A stretch of DNA of 64,000 bases from Subtercola frigoramans (lineage in GTDB: Bacteria > Actinomycetota > Actinomycetes > Actinomycetales > Microbacteriaceae), in the NCBI RefSeq assembly GCF_016907385.1, contig NZ_JAFBBU010000001.1, positions 3,472,001 to 3,536,000 of the forward strand, in the 5' to 3' direction. Positions 7,726 through 15,907 of this stretch are shown in pieces. The position numbers and the translations under genes were made by a program. Under the pieces are notes generated by a model, which ran no database searches, was not told the DNA's origin, and saw nothing but the letters and a program-made list of their open reading frames with translations. Position 1 is the stretch's first letter. Every line of letters starts with the position of its first letter.

Positions 7726-8616
7726 ATGACGTTCAACGACAACTCCAAACTCGACTCGAGCCGAGTCTCCAAACGCGGCCGAACGGGGATTGCCGTCGGC
7801 GGTGGCGGGGCGGTCGTTGCGATCGGCCTGTTCCTGCTGTCACAACTTCTCGGAGTCGATCTGACCGGGCTGGCGGGCGGCATCCAGCAGGGCTCCGGCT
7901 CAACCTCACAGGGAGCCGAGCAGGCTCTTGACTGCCAGACCGGTGCCGATGCGAACGCTCGGGTCGACTGCCTCATGGTGGGAGCCTCCAATTCGCTCGA
8001 TGCGTATTGGGCAGTCGAGGCGCCGAAACTCGGGGTCAGCTACCAGAGCCCGGCCGACTTTGTGCTCTTCGAGGGCGGCACGAGCACGGGATGCGGCCAG
8101 GCGTCGAGTGCGACCGGCCCGTTCTACTGCCCGGTCGACCAGACGATCTACGTCGACACGACCTTCTTCGACGAGCTTCGAAGCCAGTTCGGCGCCTCGG
8201 GCGGCACCCTCAGCGAGATGTACGTCGTTGCTCACGAGTGGGGCCACCACATCCAGCAGCGCGCGGGAACCTTCGACGGCACCGACCGTACCGCAACCGG
8301 CGCGAGCTCGGACTCTGTGCGCACGGAGCTGCAGGCAGACTGTTACGGCGGGGCGTGGGCGGCCGCAGCATCCACCACCACCGATGCGTCGGGAGTGTCG
8401 TTCATCGAACCGCTCACCAGCCAGCAGATCGCCGACGCACTGAACGCCGCCTCGGCGATCGGAGACGACCGGATCCAGCAGCAGTCTGGTGGCTCGGTGA
8501 ACCCCGAGACATGGACGCACGGGTCGAGTGAGTCACGCCAGCGGTGGTTCCAGACGGGATTCACCTCCGGCGCGGCGGCCTGTGACACCTTCGGGGTCGA
8601 CGCCTCGCAGCTCTGA
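7726..8616 (+). CDS. Neutral zinc metallopeptidase (YpfJ family, Pfam Zn_peptidase)
   Basis: A 296-residue membrane-anchored protein. One helix at residues 22-48 (GIAVGGGGAVVAIGLFLLSQLLG) would anchor it, with the peptidase outside. The zinc motif HEWGHHIQQRAG is at about residue 168 and a downstream ELQADCYGGAWA supplies the third ligand region. Pairs of cysteines (DC...DC, CG...YC) suggest extracellular disulfides. The family is widespread but its substrates are unknown. A ribosome-binding site is weak (GCGTTCTTCGT). It stands alone in its orientation with the HAD gene 190 bp downstream. Confidence 0.88.
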   Translation: MTFNDNSKLDSSRVSKRGRTGIAVGGGGAVVAIGLFLLSQLLGVDLTGLAGGIQQGSGSTSQGAEQALDCQTGADANARVDCLMVGASNSLDAYWAVEAPKLGVSYQSPADFVLFEGGTSTGCGQASSATGPFYCPVDQTIYVDTTFFDELRSQFGASGGTLSEMYVVAHEWGHHIQQRAGTFDGTDRTATGASSDSVRTELQADCYGGAWAAAASTTTDASGVSFIEPLTSQQIADALNAASAIGDDRIQQQSGGSVNPETWTHGSSESRQRWFQTGFTSGAAACDTFGVDASQL

Positions 8617-8803
8617 ACGTAGCAGGCATCAACGGTGGGTTGCATCGCTGAGACCAGCCTCCGACGGGCCGCGGGCTCATGGCGCATGCACTGCCGTGCC
8701 ACAACAACGCCCAGGTGACTCGCAGTACCCTTGGGAGGTGAGCAACGGTGCGCGACCTGCCGGTCTCGCGATCACGTGCTTGAGAGCATCTAAAAGGAGC
8801 GCC

Positions 8804-9604
8804 ATGTCTCGTCGTGACGAAATCGAATGCTGGCTGACCGACATGGACGGCGTGCTCGTCCACGAGAACCAGGCCCTCCCCGGTGCCGCCGCCCTTCTGC
8901 AGCAGTGGCGCGACGAGGGAAAGCCCTACCTCGTTCTCACGAACAATTCGATGTTCACGCCTCGCGACCTGAGCGCCAGGCTGCTCGCGTCGGGGCTCGA
9001 AGTGCCCGAAGAGTCGATCTGGACCTCGGCGCTCGCCACGGCCGCCTTCCTCAAGTCCCAGAAGCCCGGCGGTTCGGCCTTCGTGATCGGCGAGGCCGGC
9101 ATCACGACCGCCCTGCATGAGGCTGGCTTCATCCTCACCGACACGAACCCCGACTACGTGGTCGTCGGCGAGACCCGCAACTACTCTTTCGAAGCGATCA
9201 CCCGCGCCATCCGCCTCATCTCGGCGGGCGCGCGCTTCATCGTGACCAACCCCGACGCGACCGGGCCGAGCACCGAAGGCCCGCTGCCCGCAACCGGGGC
9301 GGTCGCCGCGCTGATCACCAAGGCCTGCGGCAAAGAGCCCTACGTCGTCGGCAAGCCCAACCCCATGATGTTCCGCTCAGCGCTCAACAAGATCGGCGCC
9401 CACTCCGAGAACACCGGGATGATCGGCGACCGCATGGACACCGACGTCGTTGCCGGCATCGAGGCGGGGCTGCACACCATCCTGGTTCTCACCGGCATCA
9501 GCGACCAGGCCGAGATCGACAAGTACCCGTTCCGCCCCGACGAGATCCTGCAGGGCGTCTTCGAGTTGCTCTCCCCCGACCCCGTCGAGTCCGACGAGAT
9601 CTGA
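8804..9604 (+). CDS. HAD-superfamily (class IIA, NagD-like) phosphatase
   Basis: A 266-residue HAD hydrolase. Motif I is DMDGVLVHENQALPGA (nucleophile Asp at about 11), motif II is LTNNSM, motif III is VGKPNPMMF with the lysine, and motif IV is GDRMDTDVVAGIEAG. This arrangement with a large C2 cap is class IIA, which includes NagD (UMP/nucleotide phosphatase) and 4-nitrophenyl/phosphoglycolate phosphatases. The ATG at 8804 was preferred over an open frame back to 8528 because AAAGGAGC precedes it and homology begins there. Physiological substrate unknown. Confidence 0.88.
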   Translation: MSRRDEIECWLTDMDGVLVHENQALPGAAALLQQWRDEGKPYLVLTNNSMFTPRDLSARLLASGLEVPEESIWTSALATAAFLKSQKPGGSAFVIGEAGITTALHEAGFILTDTNPDYVVVGETRNYSFEAITRAIRLISAGARFIVTNPDATGPSTEGPLPATGAVAALITKACGKEPYVVGKPNPMMFRSALNKIGAHSENTGMIGDRMDTDVVAGIEAGLHTILVLTGISDQAEIDKYPFRPDEILQGVFELLSPDPVESDEI

Positions 9605-9617
9605 CCGAAGCGCGGAG

Positions 9618-9929
9618 TCAACCTCTCAGTTTGCGCTCGAATTCTGGGACATCGTTCGCCACTGTGTCGAGGATGAGTCGGATGTCGATAAAGGCATAAC
9701 CGTGGGCGATGCGGTTTCGAGTCGCCCAGATGACTTTCCAATCATCGCCGAAGGTCTCTTCACGAAATGTTGCGCTCGTCTGAGAAATTGACTCAATCGC
9801 CGCTGCCAAGCGCAGACTGACAGCATCGGCCACGATGTCGTCTTCGATATCAGATCGGGCAACGTGCCGCTTGAGCGCCTCGATGTGGTCGAGAGCGTCA
9901 CTGATCAACTCTGCGTCTGATCTGCTCAC
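9618..9929 (-). CDS. hepT: HepT-like (DUF86) HEPN ribonuclease toxin
   Basis: A 103-residue all-alpha HEPN protein. The catalytic RX4-6H motif and the HXY motif are both visible in RNRIAHGY near residue 73. In characterised HepT/MntA systems the tyrosine is AMPylated by the partner nucleotidyltransferase, which blocks RNase activity. The GTG start overlaps the TGA of the mntA gene by 4 nt, so translation is coupled. The stop is convergent with the NagD-like gene 13 nt away. The active residues look intact. Confidence 0.85.
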   Translation of the reverse strand: MSRSDAELISDALDHIEALKRHVARSDIEDDIVADAVSLRLAAAIESISQTSATFREETFGDDWKVIWATRNRIAHGYAFIDIRLILDTVANDVPEFERKLRG

Positions 9930-10411
9930 AGCGGTATCGCTTCGCTGAGCACCTGACCGGCGAGGTTCCTTCGGAGACTCCGCGCCGGAATGAGATCGAC
10001 ACCTGCTCCAACGATCCGGGAGATGTCATCTTCCATGCGCGCAAGGGTGAACAGGCCGATACCGTCTGGTATGTCTACGAGGAGATCGACATCTGACGCG
10101 GCAGTATCTGTTCCGCGCGCCACACTGCCGAAGATGCGTACATTGCGAACCCCGTGAACTGCGGTGATTTCAAGAATCTTCTTGCGATTCTCACTCAAGC
10201 GTCGGCCGAGCACCGATGTACCGTGAAAGCGGAGGAGTCGAGAAACTTCAGGCTGACTGCGGCCGATTGCAGCAGCGATATCTCGTTGCGAGAGCCCCGC
10301 CGAGACGCCGGCGCGAACGGCACCCACGAGAAGGCTGCGTGACCGCTCGTGGAGCTCGAGGGACTGCCGGGCATCCGCTCGCAACCGCTCGATCACCGCT
10401 TCTTCACTCAT
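9926..10411 (-). CDS. mntA: MntA-type nucleotidyltransferase antitoxin with N-terminal HTH
   Basis: A 161-residue protein. Residues about 20-65 form an XRE-like helix-turn-helix (VSAGLSQRDIAAAIGRSQPEVSRLLRFHG). Residues 75-160 form the minimal nucleotidyltransferase domain with GSVARGTDTAASDVDLLVD, an exact GSX10DXD motif. MntA enzymes transfer AMP to the HepT toxin. Most MntA proteins lack a DNA-binding domain; here the fused HTH could repress the operon from the palindrome that abuts the start codon (10412-10425). ATG at 10411 was chosen because homology begins there; the open frame to 10690 lies inside the DUF2207 gene. No ribosome-binding site precedes it. Confidence 0.87.
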   Translation of the reverse strand: MSEEAVIERLRADARQSLELHERSRSLLVGAVRAGVSAGLSQRDIAAAIGRSQPEVSRLLRFHGTSVLGRRLSENRKKILEITAVHGVRNVRIFGSVARGTDTAASDVDLLVDIPDGIGLFTLARMEDDISRIVGAGVDLIPARSLRRNLAGQVLSEAIPL

Positions 10412-10425
10412 ATAGCAAATGCTAT
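10412..10425. promoter_or_regulatory. Palindrome ATAGCA-AA-TGCTAT directly before the mntA start
   Basis: The inverted repeat (arms 6 bp, spacer 2) touches the start codon of the HTH-containing antitoxin gene. There is no Shine-Dalgarno sequence, so the transcript may be leaderless and the palindrome may overlap the promoter. Binding by the MntA HTH is inference. Confidence 0.55.
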
Positions 10426-10458
10426 CAGATACAGCGGATACGGGAGCGGACTTCAGGA

Positions 10459-12399
10459 CTAGACGCCGCCGCCTCCGCCGCCGCCACCGCCACCACCCGA
10501 GAAGCCGCCTCCCCCGGAGCCGCCGCTCGAGCTGCTCGACGTGCTGGCGGCGAGGCTCGAGTCGACGACACTCGACCACGAGTTGATCGCCGAGGCGAAG
10601 AGCACCGCGTTGAACACCCCGGAATTGCCCGAGTACCAGTCGGGTTGCGAGCCCAGGCTCTCGTAATAGGTGCCGAGCACCTTCGCCCACTCGTCTTCGA
10701 GACCCAGCAGCACCGCGTACGGCAGCAGCTTCTCGTAGATCTTCACAACCTGGCCCCAGTCGGGCGCATTCACCTGCGTCTTGAGCGCCCCCTCGGGCGT
10801 CTGCAGCATGGCGAAACGGTCTTTCTCCGCCAACCGGATGTACAGCTCGACACCCTTGATGTAGTCGCGAAGCTCTGACCCCTTGGCAGTGAGCGGTTTC
10901 TTGAACGCCGCGGTGAAGACGACCACCAGCGACAGTCCGCAGGCGACGAGCAGCGCGAAGGGAATGGCTCCGCCGAAGTCGTCGTTCATCGCCGCCGTGC
11001 CCGTGAAGAACGCCAGAACCCCGAACAGGATGACCGCCAGAGCGAACAGCGAACTGATGAGGTTGGTGCCGCCGCGAATGTACCCCTCGGTGATCGCTGC
11101 CTTGCGGGTCGACTGCATGAGCCCATAGATGCCCTTGCTCAGAGCCGTATCCTGCTTCTCGATCTGCTTCCAGGCGCCGACCTGCAGCTCAGCGCCGAAC
11201 AGCAACCTCGCCAGGTCGAGTTCGGTGGCGTCGAGCCCCTCCACACTTGCCAGGCGCAGCCAGTACGTTTTGCCGCCGCCGCCGAACAAACCGGAACTCT
11301 CCTTCTCCTGCTCGACGATCTGGATGTTGTGCAGCACGGCAAGGCTGACGAACGACGCAGCTGGTGCCCGCTTCGTCGTCTTGCTGACGACAGAGGCCAT
11401 TGGCAGGTTGACGCCCTTCGGCACGGTGTACTCGGCGATGGTAGTGGGGCGACCCGGTGCATCCCGAAGCAGGGTCAGGCGCAGGATGATCGCCCCGACC
11501 GCCACCAGCACAGCCAGTAGCGCGAACACGAGTTCGGCGATGGCCGCGCCCGAGGCGAAGAACGAGTTGTCACGCAGGGTGAACGTGGTCGGGGCGAACC
11601 CGATCGCGACGGTCAGGTTCTCGCCGGCGCCCAGGTTGTTGGCCGAGGTCTGGAACACGGTGCCGTCGACCGCTTCGTCCGGTGTCGAATCGGCCGCTGC
11701 GCTGATGTCACAGGTCTGCGACGAGCCCTGCGCGCCAACGTAGCACGAGGTCATGCCGTTCAACGCGCCGGCGAGGTCAGCCGCGACATGCACGCTCGCC
11801 GTGACGCTGCCGAACGACTGCTTCCACGCTGTGCCGTTGGTGTCCCAGTAGAACTCCTGGTCATTCGTGTCGGAGAAGTACTGCACGACGTTGTTCTGGG
11901 TGTACGTGATCACGTAGACCTGCGAGCCGTGAACATAGTCCGGTGCCGCGATGGTGAGGAGCAGCAGGCCGTCTTGCGTGTCGGTCGAATACGAGCGAGC
12001 GGTTCCCGACCCATCGGTCACCGACACAACGCTCACATCGGTGGGGTGCCCGTCGTACTTGAGCGGGATGGCGCGCAGAATGCCGTGGTTCTGGTTCGAA
12101 GTGGGGAACTGGGCATCCAGAGTCTCGACGGTCGTCAGCGTGGCACGCCCAGCGGAGTCGCGGCCGAGCGTGTAGTCGCCGGCGAAGCTGTTGAACGTGA
12201 AGTCGTTGACGTCACCCCGCACGGCACTCACGGCAGGGCGGTCGGTCGCGGTGTTCGCGGCAGACGCCGATGCGTGGGCCACGGTCGCCGGCACCGAAGC
12301 CGTCGCAGCTGCAGGCGCGCCAAGAAGAATGATCAGTGCGACTACACCGATCGTCGAAACCGCTGCCCGCAGGCCCCGCATGCCTCGTGGAACCCTCAT
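10459..12399 (-). CDS. DUF2207-family membrane protein with Gly-rich C-terminus
   Basis: About 646 residues. A signal peptide (residues about 8-35, VVALIILLGAPAAATA) is followed by a ~220-residue extracellular beta-rich domain, a membrane helix (LVFALLAVLVAVGAIILRL), a cytoplasmic segment, then two more helices (NLISSLFALAVILFGVLAFF and IPFALLVACGLSLVVVF) and a C-terminal domain. The protein ends in a run of eleven glycines and a Val after SSSSSGGSGGGGFSGG, which is characteristic of DUF2207 proteins. Function is unknown. ATG at 12399 is favoured because GAAGGG lies 7 nt before it; GTG at 12405 is also possible. Confidence 0.85.
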   Translation of the reverse strand: MRVPRGMRGLRAAVSTIGVVALIILLGAPAAATASVPATVAHASASAANTATDRPAVSAVRGDVNDFTFNSFAGDYTLGRDSAGRATLTTVETLDAQFPTSNQNHGILRAIPLKYDGHPTDVSVVSVTDGSGTARSYSTDTQDGLLLLTIAAPDYVHGSQVYVITYTQNNVVQYFSDTNDQEFYWDTNGTAWKQSFGSVTASVHVAADLAGALNGMTSCYVGAQGSSQTCDISAAADSTPDEAVDGTVFQTSANNLGAGENLTVAIGFAPTTFTLRDNSFFASGAAIAELVFALLAVLVAVGAIILRLTLLRDAPGRPTTIAEYTVPKGVNLPMASVVSKTTKRAPAASFVSLAVLHNIQIVEQEKESSGLFGGGGKTYWLRLASVEGLDATELDLARLLFGAELQVGAWKQIEKQDTALSKGIYGLMQSTRKAAITEGYIRGGTNLISSLFALAVILFGVLAFFTGTAAMNDDFGGAIPFALLVACGLSLVVVFTAAFKKPLTAKGSELRDYIKGVELYIRLAEKDRFAMLQTPEGALKTQVNAPDWGQVVKIYEKLLPYAVLLGLEDEWAKVLGTYYESLGSQPDWYSGNSGVFNAVLFASAINSWSSVVDSSLAASTSSSSSGGSGGGGFSGGGGGGGGGGGV

Positions 12400-12438
12400 C
12401 GGCACACCCTTCTCGCGAGCAGTTGTCAGCTTTCGACT

Positions 12439-13092
12439 CTACTCGCTGGACGGCGTGGCGGGCACAGCGGGCACAGCGGGCACAGCGAACCCGGGGGCGG
12501 CGAAGTTCCCCGTGATCGGCCCGCTCGAGGTGCGGCTCACGAAGCAGTAGTAGTCGCGCATACCGGCCTTCCATTGTGCGTCGGTGACGGGGTAGGCGGC
12601 CTGCCAGACGACGTCGGGATACGCCGCCAGCAGCGCCGGGTCGAATGCACCCGACTGCTGGCACAGCAGGTTCAGCTGCGCGGCGACACCGGCTTGACCT
12701 GGAAACGCGGCCGCCGGATCGTCGCCGAGAGACCCTCGACTGGTGACCTGGGCAGAATGAGCCGCGGCACAGTCGACGACGGTGAACTTCTGCTGCCACG
12801 CCGAGGTGAAGGGGCTGATGCATTCGCCACCGCGGAGCTCGTTCCACACGTAGCTCCCGGCCAGCTGCGGGCCGGCAGTCGAGGTCGGCGTGGGCGTCGG
12901 GCTCGGCGTGGGGGTCTCAACGACCGTCGGTGTACCGCTTGGCGCTGCGACCGGCGACAGGATGCCCGGCAGCCGTGTGCCGAGAAAGAACAGCCCGCCC
13001 AGCACGAGCACCGCGACGGCAGCCACTCCGGTGGGCATCAGCCAGGCTCGCCCCGGCCCCTGGCGGCGTCTTCGGCGCGGCGCCTCACTCAC
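12439..13092 (-). CDS. Membrane-anchored protein with septum-formation-like domain
   Basis: A 217-residue protein with an Arg-rich N-terminus, one membrane helix (residues 17-45), a Pro/Thr linker (TPTPSPTPTPTSTAG) and an extracellular domain. The pattern GGECISPF...W...FTVVDCAAAHSAQV resembles the paired-Cys motif of the Septum_form family (DUF4190-associated) in Actinobacteria; this is a weak recognition. The C-terminal tail AVPAVPAVPAT is encoded by a perfect 9-bp tandem repeat (12458-12487). It lies between the DUF2207 gene and pyrE on the same strand. Exact function unknown. Confidence 0.6.
   Translation of the reverse strand: MSEAPRRRRRQGPGRAWLMPTGVAAVAVLVLGGLFFLGTRLPGILSPVAAPSGTPTVVETPTPSPTPTPTSTAGPQLAGSYVWNELRGGECISPFTSAWQQKFTVVDCAAAHSAQVTSRGSLGDDPAAAFPGQAGVAAQLNLLCQQSGAFDPALLAAYPDVVWQAAYPVTDAQWKAGMRDYYCFVSRTSSGPITGNFAAPGFAVPAVPAVPATPSSE
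12458..12487. repeat. 9-bp tandem repeat (GCGGGCACA), just over three copies
   Basis: The repeat lies in the coding sequence of the 12439-13092 gene and encodes its Ala-Val-Pro tail. Because the unit is three codons, copy-number change keeps the frame. Confidence 0.8.
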
Positions 13093-13251
13093 CTTGCGCC
13101 TGGCTCAGTGCGCACGTGCCGCGAGACGTCTTGGTGGCACTGTCACCTGTGCTCGTTCCCGCGCTGCGTGCGTCGCCTCGGCGACCGTCGGCAGGAGATG
13201 AATCCGTCGACACGGATCTCCGCAGCTGAGGCAATCGTGGACCCGTCCGAC

Positions 13252-13800
13252 TCAGCTCAAACCAAGGTCGTCGAGCCCGATCGCGTAGTAGTAGGGGTAC
13301 CCGGCCGACTCGATTCGTTCGCGGGCCTCGGTGTTGCGGTCGACGACCACAGCGACACCGACGACGATCGCACCGACCTTCTCGAGCGCCTCGATCGCCT
13401 TCAGCGGCGAGCCGCCCGTGGTGGAAGTGTCTTCGAGCACGATGACTCGCTTGCCTTCGAGGTCAGGGCCCTCGACCTGCTTGCCGCGGCCGTGGTCTTT
13501 CGGCTCCTTGCGCACGACGAACGCATCGTACGTCGCTCCGCGTGCTGCGCCCTGGTGCAGGATGGCGGCGGCCACGGGGTCGGCGCCCATCGTGAGCCCG
13601 CCGACGGCGAAGACATCGGGGATGTCGGCGATCAGGTCGAGCATGACCTGCCCGATCAGCGGAGCGACCCGGTGGTCGAGGCTCACCTTGCGCAGGTCGA
13701 CGTAGTACGTCGCCTTCTTGCCGCTGGTGAGGGTGAAGTCGCCGTGGAACACCGCTTCGTCGGAGATGTACGTGATGAGTTGTTCGCGCGCGAGGGTCAC
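13252..13800 (-). CDS. pyrE: Orotate phosphoribosyltransferase
   Basis: A 182-residue OPRTase for the fifth step of pyrimidine synthesis, converting orotate and PRPP to OMP. The PRPP-binding motif VIVLEDTSTTGGS is at about residue 118, and the lysine/arginine loop VVRKEPKDHGRGKQVEG precedes it. The N-terminal region FTLTSGKKATYYVDLRKVSLD matches the family. Length is normal. The start at 13800 (GTG, MTLAREQL) is supported by homology. It is not next to other pyr genes, which is common for pyrE in this group. A hairpin element separates it from divergent xth. Confidence 0.93.
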   Translation of the reverse strand: MTLAREQLITYISDEAVFHGDFTLTSGKKATYYVDLRKVSLDHRVAPLIGQVMLDLIADIPDVFAVGGLTMGADPVAAAILHQGAARGATYDAFVVRKEPKDHGRGKQVEGPDLEGKRVIVLEDTSTTGGSPLKAIEALEKVGAIVVGVAVVVDRNTEARERIESAGYPYYYAIGLDDLGLS

Positions 13801-13845
13801 GCCCCCATTTTAGGCGAATGACTGCGACCCCACGTGTCGCGGGTG

Positions 13846-13911
13846 TCGTGAGGCTGATGCGCCGAGGTGCGCGCGGTGCGCGCGGCTCGATTCGGCGCAG
13901 CGGCCTCACGA
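13846..13911. repeat. Intergenic hairpin element, TGAGGC...GCCTCA family (copy 1)
   Basis: Arms 13846-13865 and 13892-13911 match in 18 of 20 positions; the loop is 26 nt and itself GC-repeat rich. It lies between divergent pyrE and xth. It shares TGAGGC ends and the 13-mer GCGGCCTCACGAG with the element at 45954-46013, while the inner arm sequences differ. Confidence 0.75.
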
Positions 13912-13943
13912 GAGCGCGCGGAAAGAACTTATAGGCTGGCGGC

Positions 13944-14780
13944 ATGCGTGTTGCGACCTGGAATGTGAACTCGATCCGTGCCCGCGTGGGCCGCGTCGCC
14001 GATTGGCTGGTGCGCGAAGACATCGACGTGCTCGCCATGCAGGAGATCAAGTGCCGGGAGACGCAGTTTCCCTACGAGCCGTTCACCGAAGCCGGCTACG
14101 AGGTTGAACTCCACGGCCTCAACCAGTGGAACGGCGTCGCCTTCGCGAGCCGCCTCCCGATGGAGGACCTCACGGTCGGCTTCGAGGGTGTACCCGGTTT
14201 CGGCAAGCCCGACAGCGATGGGGCCCTCCCCTCCGAGGCGCGTGCGCTCGGTGTCACCGTGAGCGGGGTGCGGTTGTGGAGCCTCTACGTTCCGAACGGC
14301 CGCGAGCTCGGCGACCCGCACTACGACTACAAGCTGGCCTGGTTGAAGCAGCTCGCTGCGGAGACCCGCGGGTGGATCGCCGATCATCCGGAACAGCCGT
14401 TGGCGCTGATGGGCGACTGGAACATCGCCCCCCTCGACACCGACGTCTGGGACATCTCGGTCTTCGAGGGCAGCACCCACACTTCAGCGCCCGAGCGTGC
14501 TGCCTTTGCCGAATTCGAGGCGCTCGGGCTGAGCGATGTGGTTCGCCCCCTCGTGCCGACCGGGTACACCTACTGGGACTACAAGCAGCTGCGCTTTCCC
14601 CGCAACGAGGGCATGCGAATCGACTTCATCATGGGTTCGGCGCCGTTCGCCTCCCTGGTGACCGATGCCCGCATCGACCGTAACGAACGCAAAGGTGATG
14701 CACCGAGCGACCACGTGCCCGTCGTCGTCGACCTCGATGTCGACACCGAAGACGACGATGACCGGCCGATGGTCTTCTGA
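13944..14780 (+). CDS. xth: Exodeoxyribonuclease III (AP endonuclease family)
   Basis: A 278-residue EEP-fold enzyme that repairs abasic sites and acts as a 3'-5' exonuclease. Family motifs appear in order: WNVNSIRAR near the start, AMQEIKC with the metal-binding Glu, LYVPNGRELGDPHYDYKL, LMGDWNIAP with the catalytic Asp/Asn, and a C-terminal SDHVPVVVDLD with the catalytic His. Length is normal. The last ten residues (DTEDDDDRPMVF) are acidic. Monocistronic as far as can be seen. Confidence 0.92.
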   Translation: MRVATWNVNSIRARVGRVADWLVREDIDVLAMQEIKCRETQFPYEPFTEAGYEVELHGLNQWNGVAFASRLPMEDLTVGFEGVPGFGKPDSDGALPSEARALGVTVSGVRLWSLYVPNGRELGDPHYDYKLAWLKQLAAETRGWIADHPEQPLALMGDWNIAPLDTDVWDISVFEGSTHTSAPERAAFAEFEALGLSDVVRPLVPTGYTYWDYKQLRFPRNEGMRIDFIMGSAPFASLVTDARIDRNERKGDAPSDHVPVVVDLDVDTEDDDDRPMVF

Positions 14781-14822
14781 CCCGCGGATACCGCTGCTCG
14801 TGCTCTCACGACCTCCAACTGC

Positions 14823-15749
14823 TCAGGCTGGTGCCAGCAGTGCCGAGATCACCAGCAGCACGGGGAGCGACGCGATCGTGGTGACCAGCACGGTATCGCG
14901 CGCGAGAACGACACCCACGTCGTAGCGGAACGCATAGTTGAAGATGTTCTGGGCCGTGGGCAGTGCCGCCAGAACAACGACCGCGAACAGGTGCACACCG
15001 TCGAGCTGAAAGACGTAACGCGCCAGGAGCAATGCCACGACCGGCATCAGCACGCTCTTGAGCAGTGCGGCGGTGACGATCTCTGTGCGCCCCGCGCCTG
15101 CCCGGAGGGGGCGCTGCCCGGCCAGCGACATTCCGAAGGTGACGAGCACGAGGGGTACCGCCGCACCACCGACCAGGATGAAGGGCTGCAGCAGGGCATC
15201 CGGAATCTGCCACCCGCTCGCGGCAACGATGAAGCCTGCAAGCGAACCGAGAATGATCGGATTCCGCACGGGTTGCAGCAGGATCGACTTCACCGACAGT
15301 TGGCCCCGGGTCGACACGTCGAGCAGGGCGAGCAGGATCGGCGCCATGACGATGACCTGGAACATCAGCAGGGGCGCCACGAACTGGGCACTGCCGAGAA
15401 CGTAGACCGAGACCGGCAGGCCGATGTTGTTCGCGTTGGCGTACGAGGAGGCAGCCGCGCCGATCGTCGTGTCGGCTATGCCCCGGCGGAAGAAGATGCG
15501 CGAAAGCACGACGTAGGCGAGCGACGACGCGGCCACGGCACCGATCGACACCACCAGGAACGATGAGAAGATCACTCTCAGGTCGGCTTTCGCCAGCACA
15601 CTGAAGAGCAGAGCCGGGCTGGCGATGAAGAAGACGAATCGATTCAGCACTACCGGGGCATCGGAGGGCAGGATCCTGATGCGCTGGATGACGTACCCCA
15701 CCACGATCACGAAACCGATGATCGCAAAGCCCGTCAGCACGCCGCCCAT
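14823..15749 (-). CDS. AEC-family (auxin efflux carrier-like) transporter
   Basis: A 308-residue protein with about ten predicted membrane helices in two repeated halves, typical of AEC/bile-acid-like carriers. The first half begins TGFAIIGFVIVVGYVIQR; the second half contains the conserved LPTAQNIFNYAFRY stretch. AEC carriers in bacteria move organic acids such as malate or malonate, but substrate cannot be told. Start ATG at 15749. A larger open frame extending to 15831 adds no homologous sequence. Confidence 0.85.
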   Translation of the reverse strand: MGGVLTGFAIIGFVIVVGYVIQRIRILPSDAPVVLNRFVFFIASPALLFSVLAKADLRVIFSSFLVVSIGAVAASSLAYVVLSRIFFRRGIADTTIGAAASSYANANNIGLPVSVYVLGSAQFVAPLLMFQVIVMAPILLALLDVSTRGQLSVKSILLQPVRNPIILGSLAGFIVAASGWQIPDALLQPFILVGGAAVPLVLVTFGMSLAGQRPLRAGAGRTEIVTAALLKSVLMPVVALLLARYVFQLDGVHLFAVVVLAALPTAQNIFNYAFRYDVGVVLARDTVLVTTIASLPVLLVISALLAPA

Positions 15750-15852
15750 GCGCTAGTTCGCCGCAGCAGAGGCTGCAGGATCCGGCATCGCGGTGGCCGA
15801 AGTAGCCGAGTCTGAACCAGCGGAATCGCACACAGCTGATACGCCCGGCGAC

Positions 15853-15889
15853 GGCATCGGCATAGGCATAGGCGTAGGCATAGGCGACG
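15853..15889. repeat. Imperfect hexanucleotide tandem repeat (GGCATA)
   Basis: Six units of the type GGCATA/GGCGTA/GGCATC lie between the end of the acyltransferase gene (15908) and the start of the AEC gene (15749). No function is visible. A short plus-strand frame across it encodes only Gly-Ile repeats and is not called. Confidence 0.7.
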
Positions 15890-15907
15890 CTGCTCGCGAT
15901 GCGGTCA

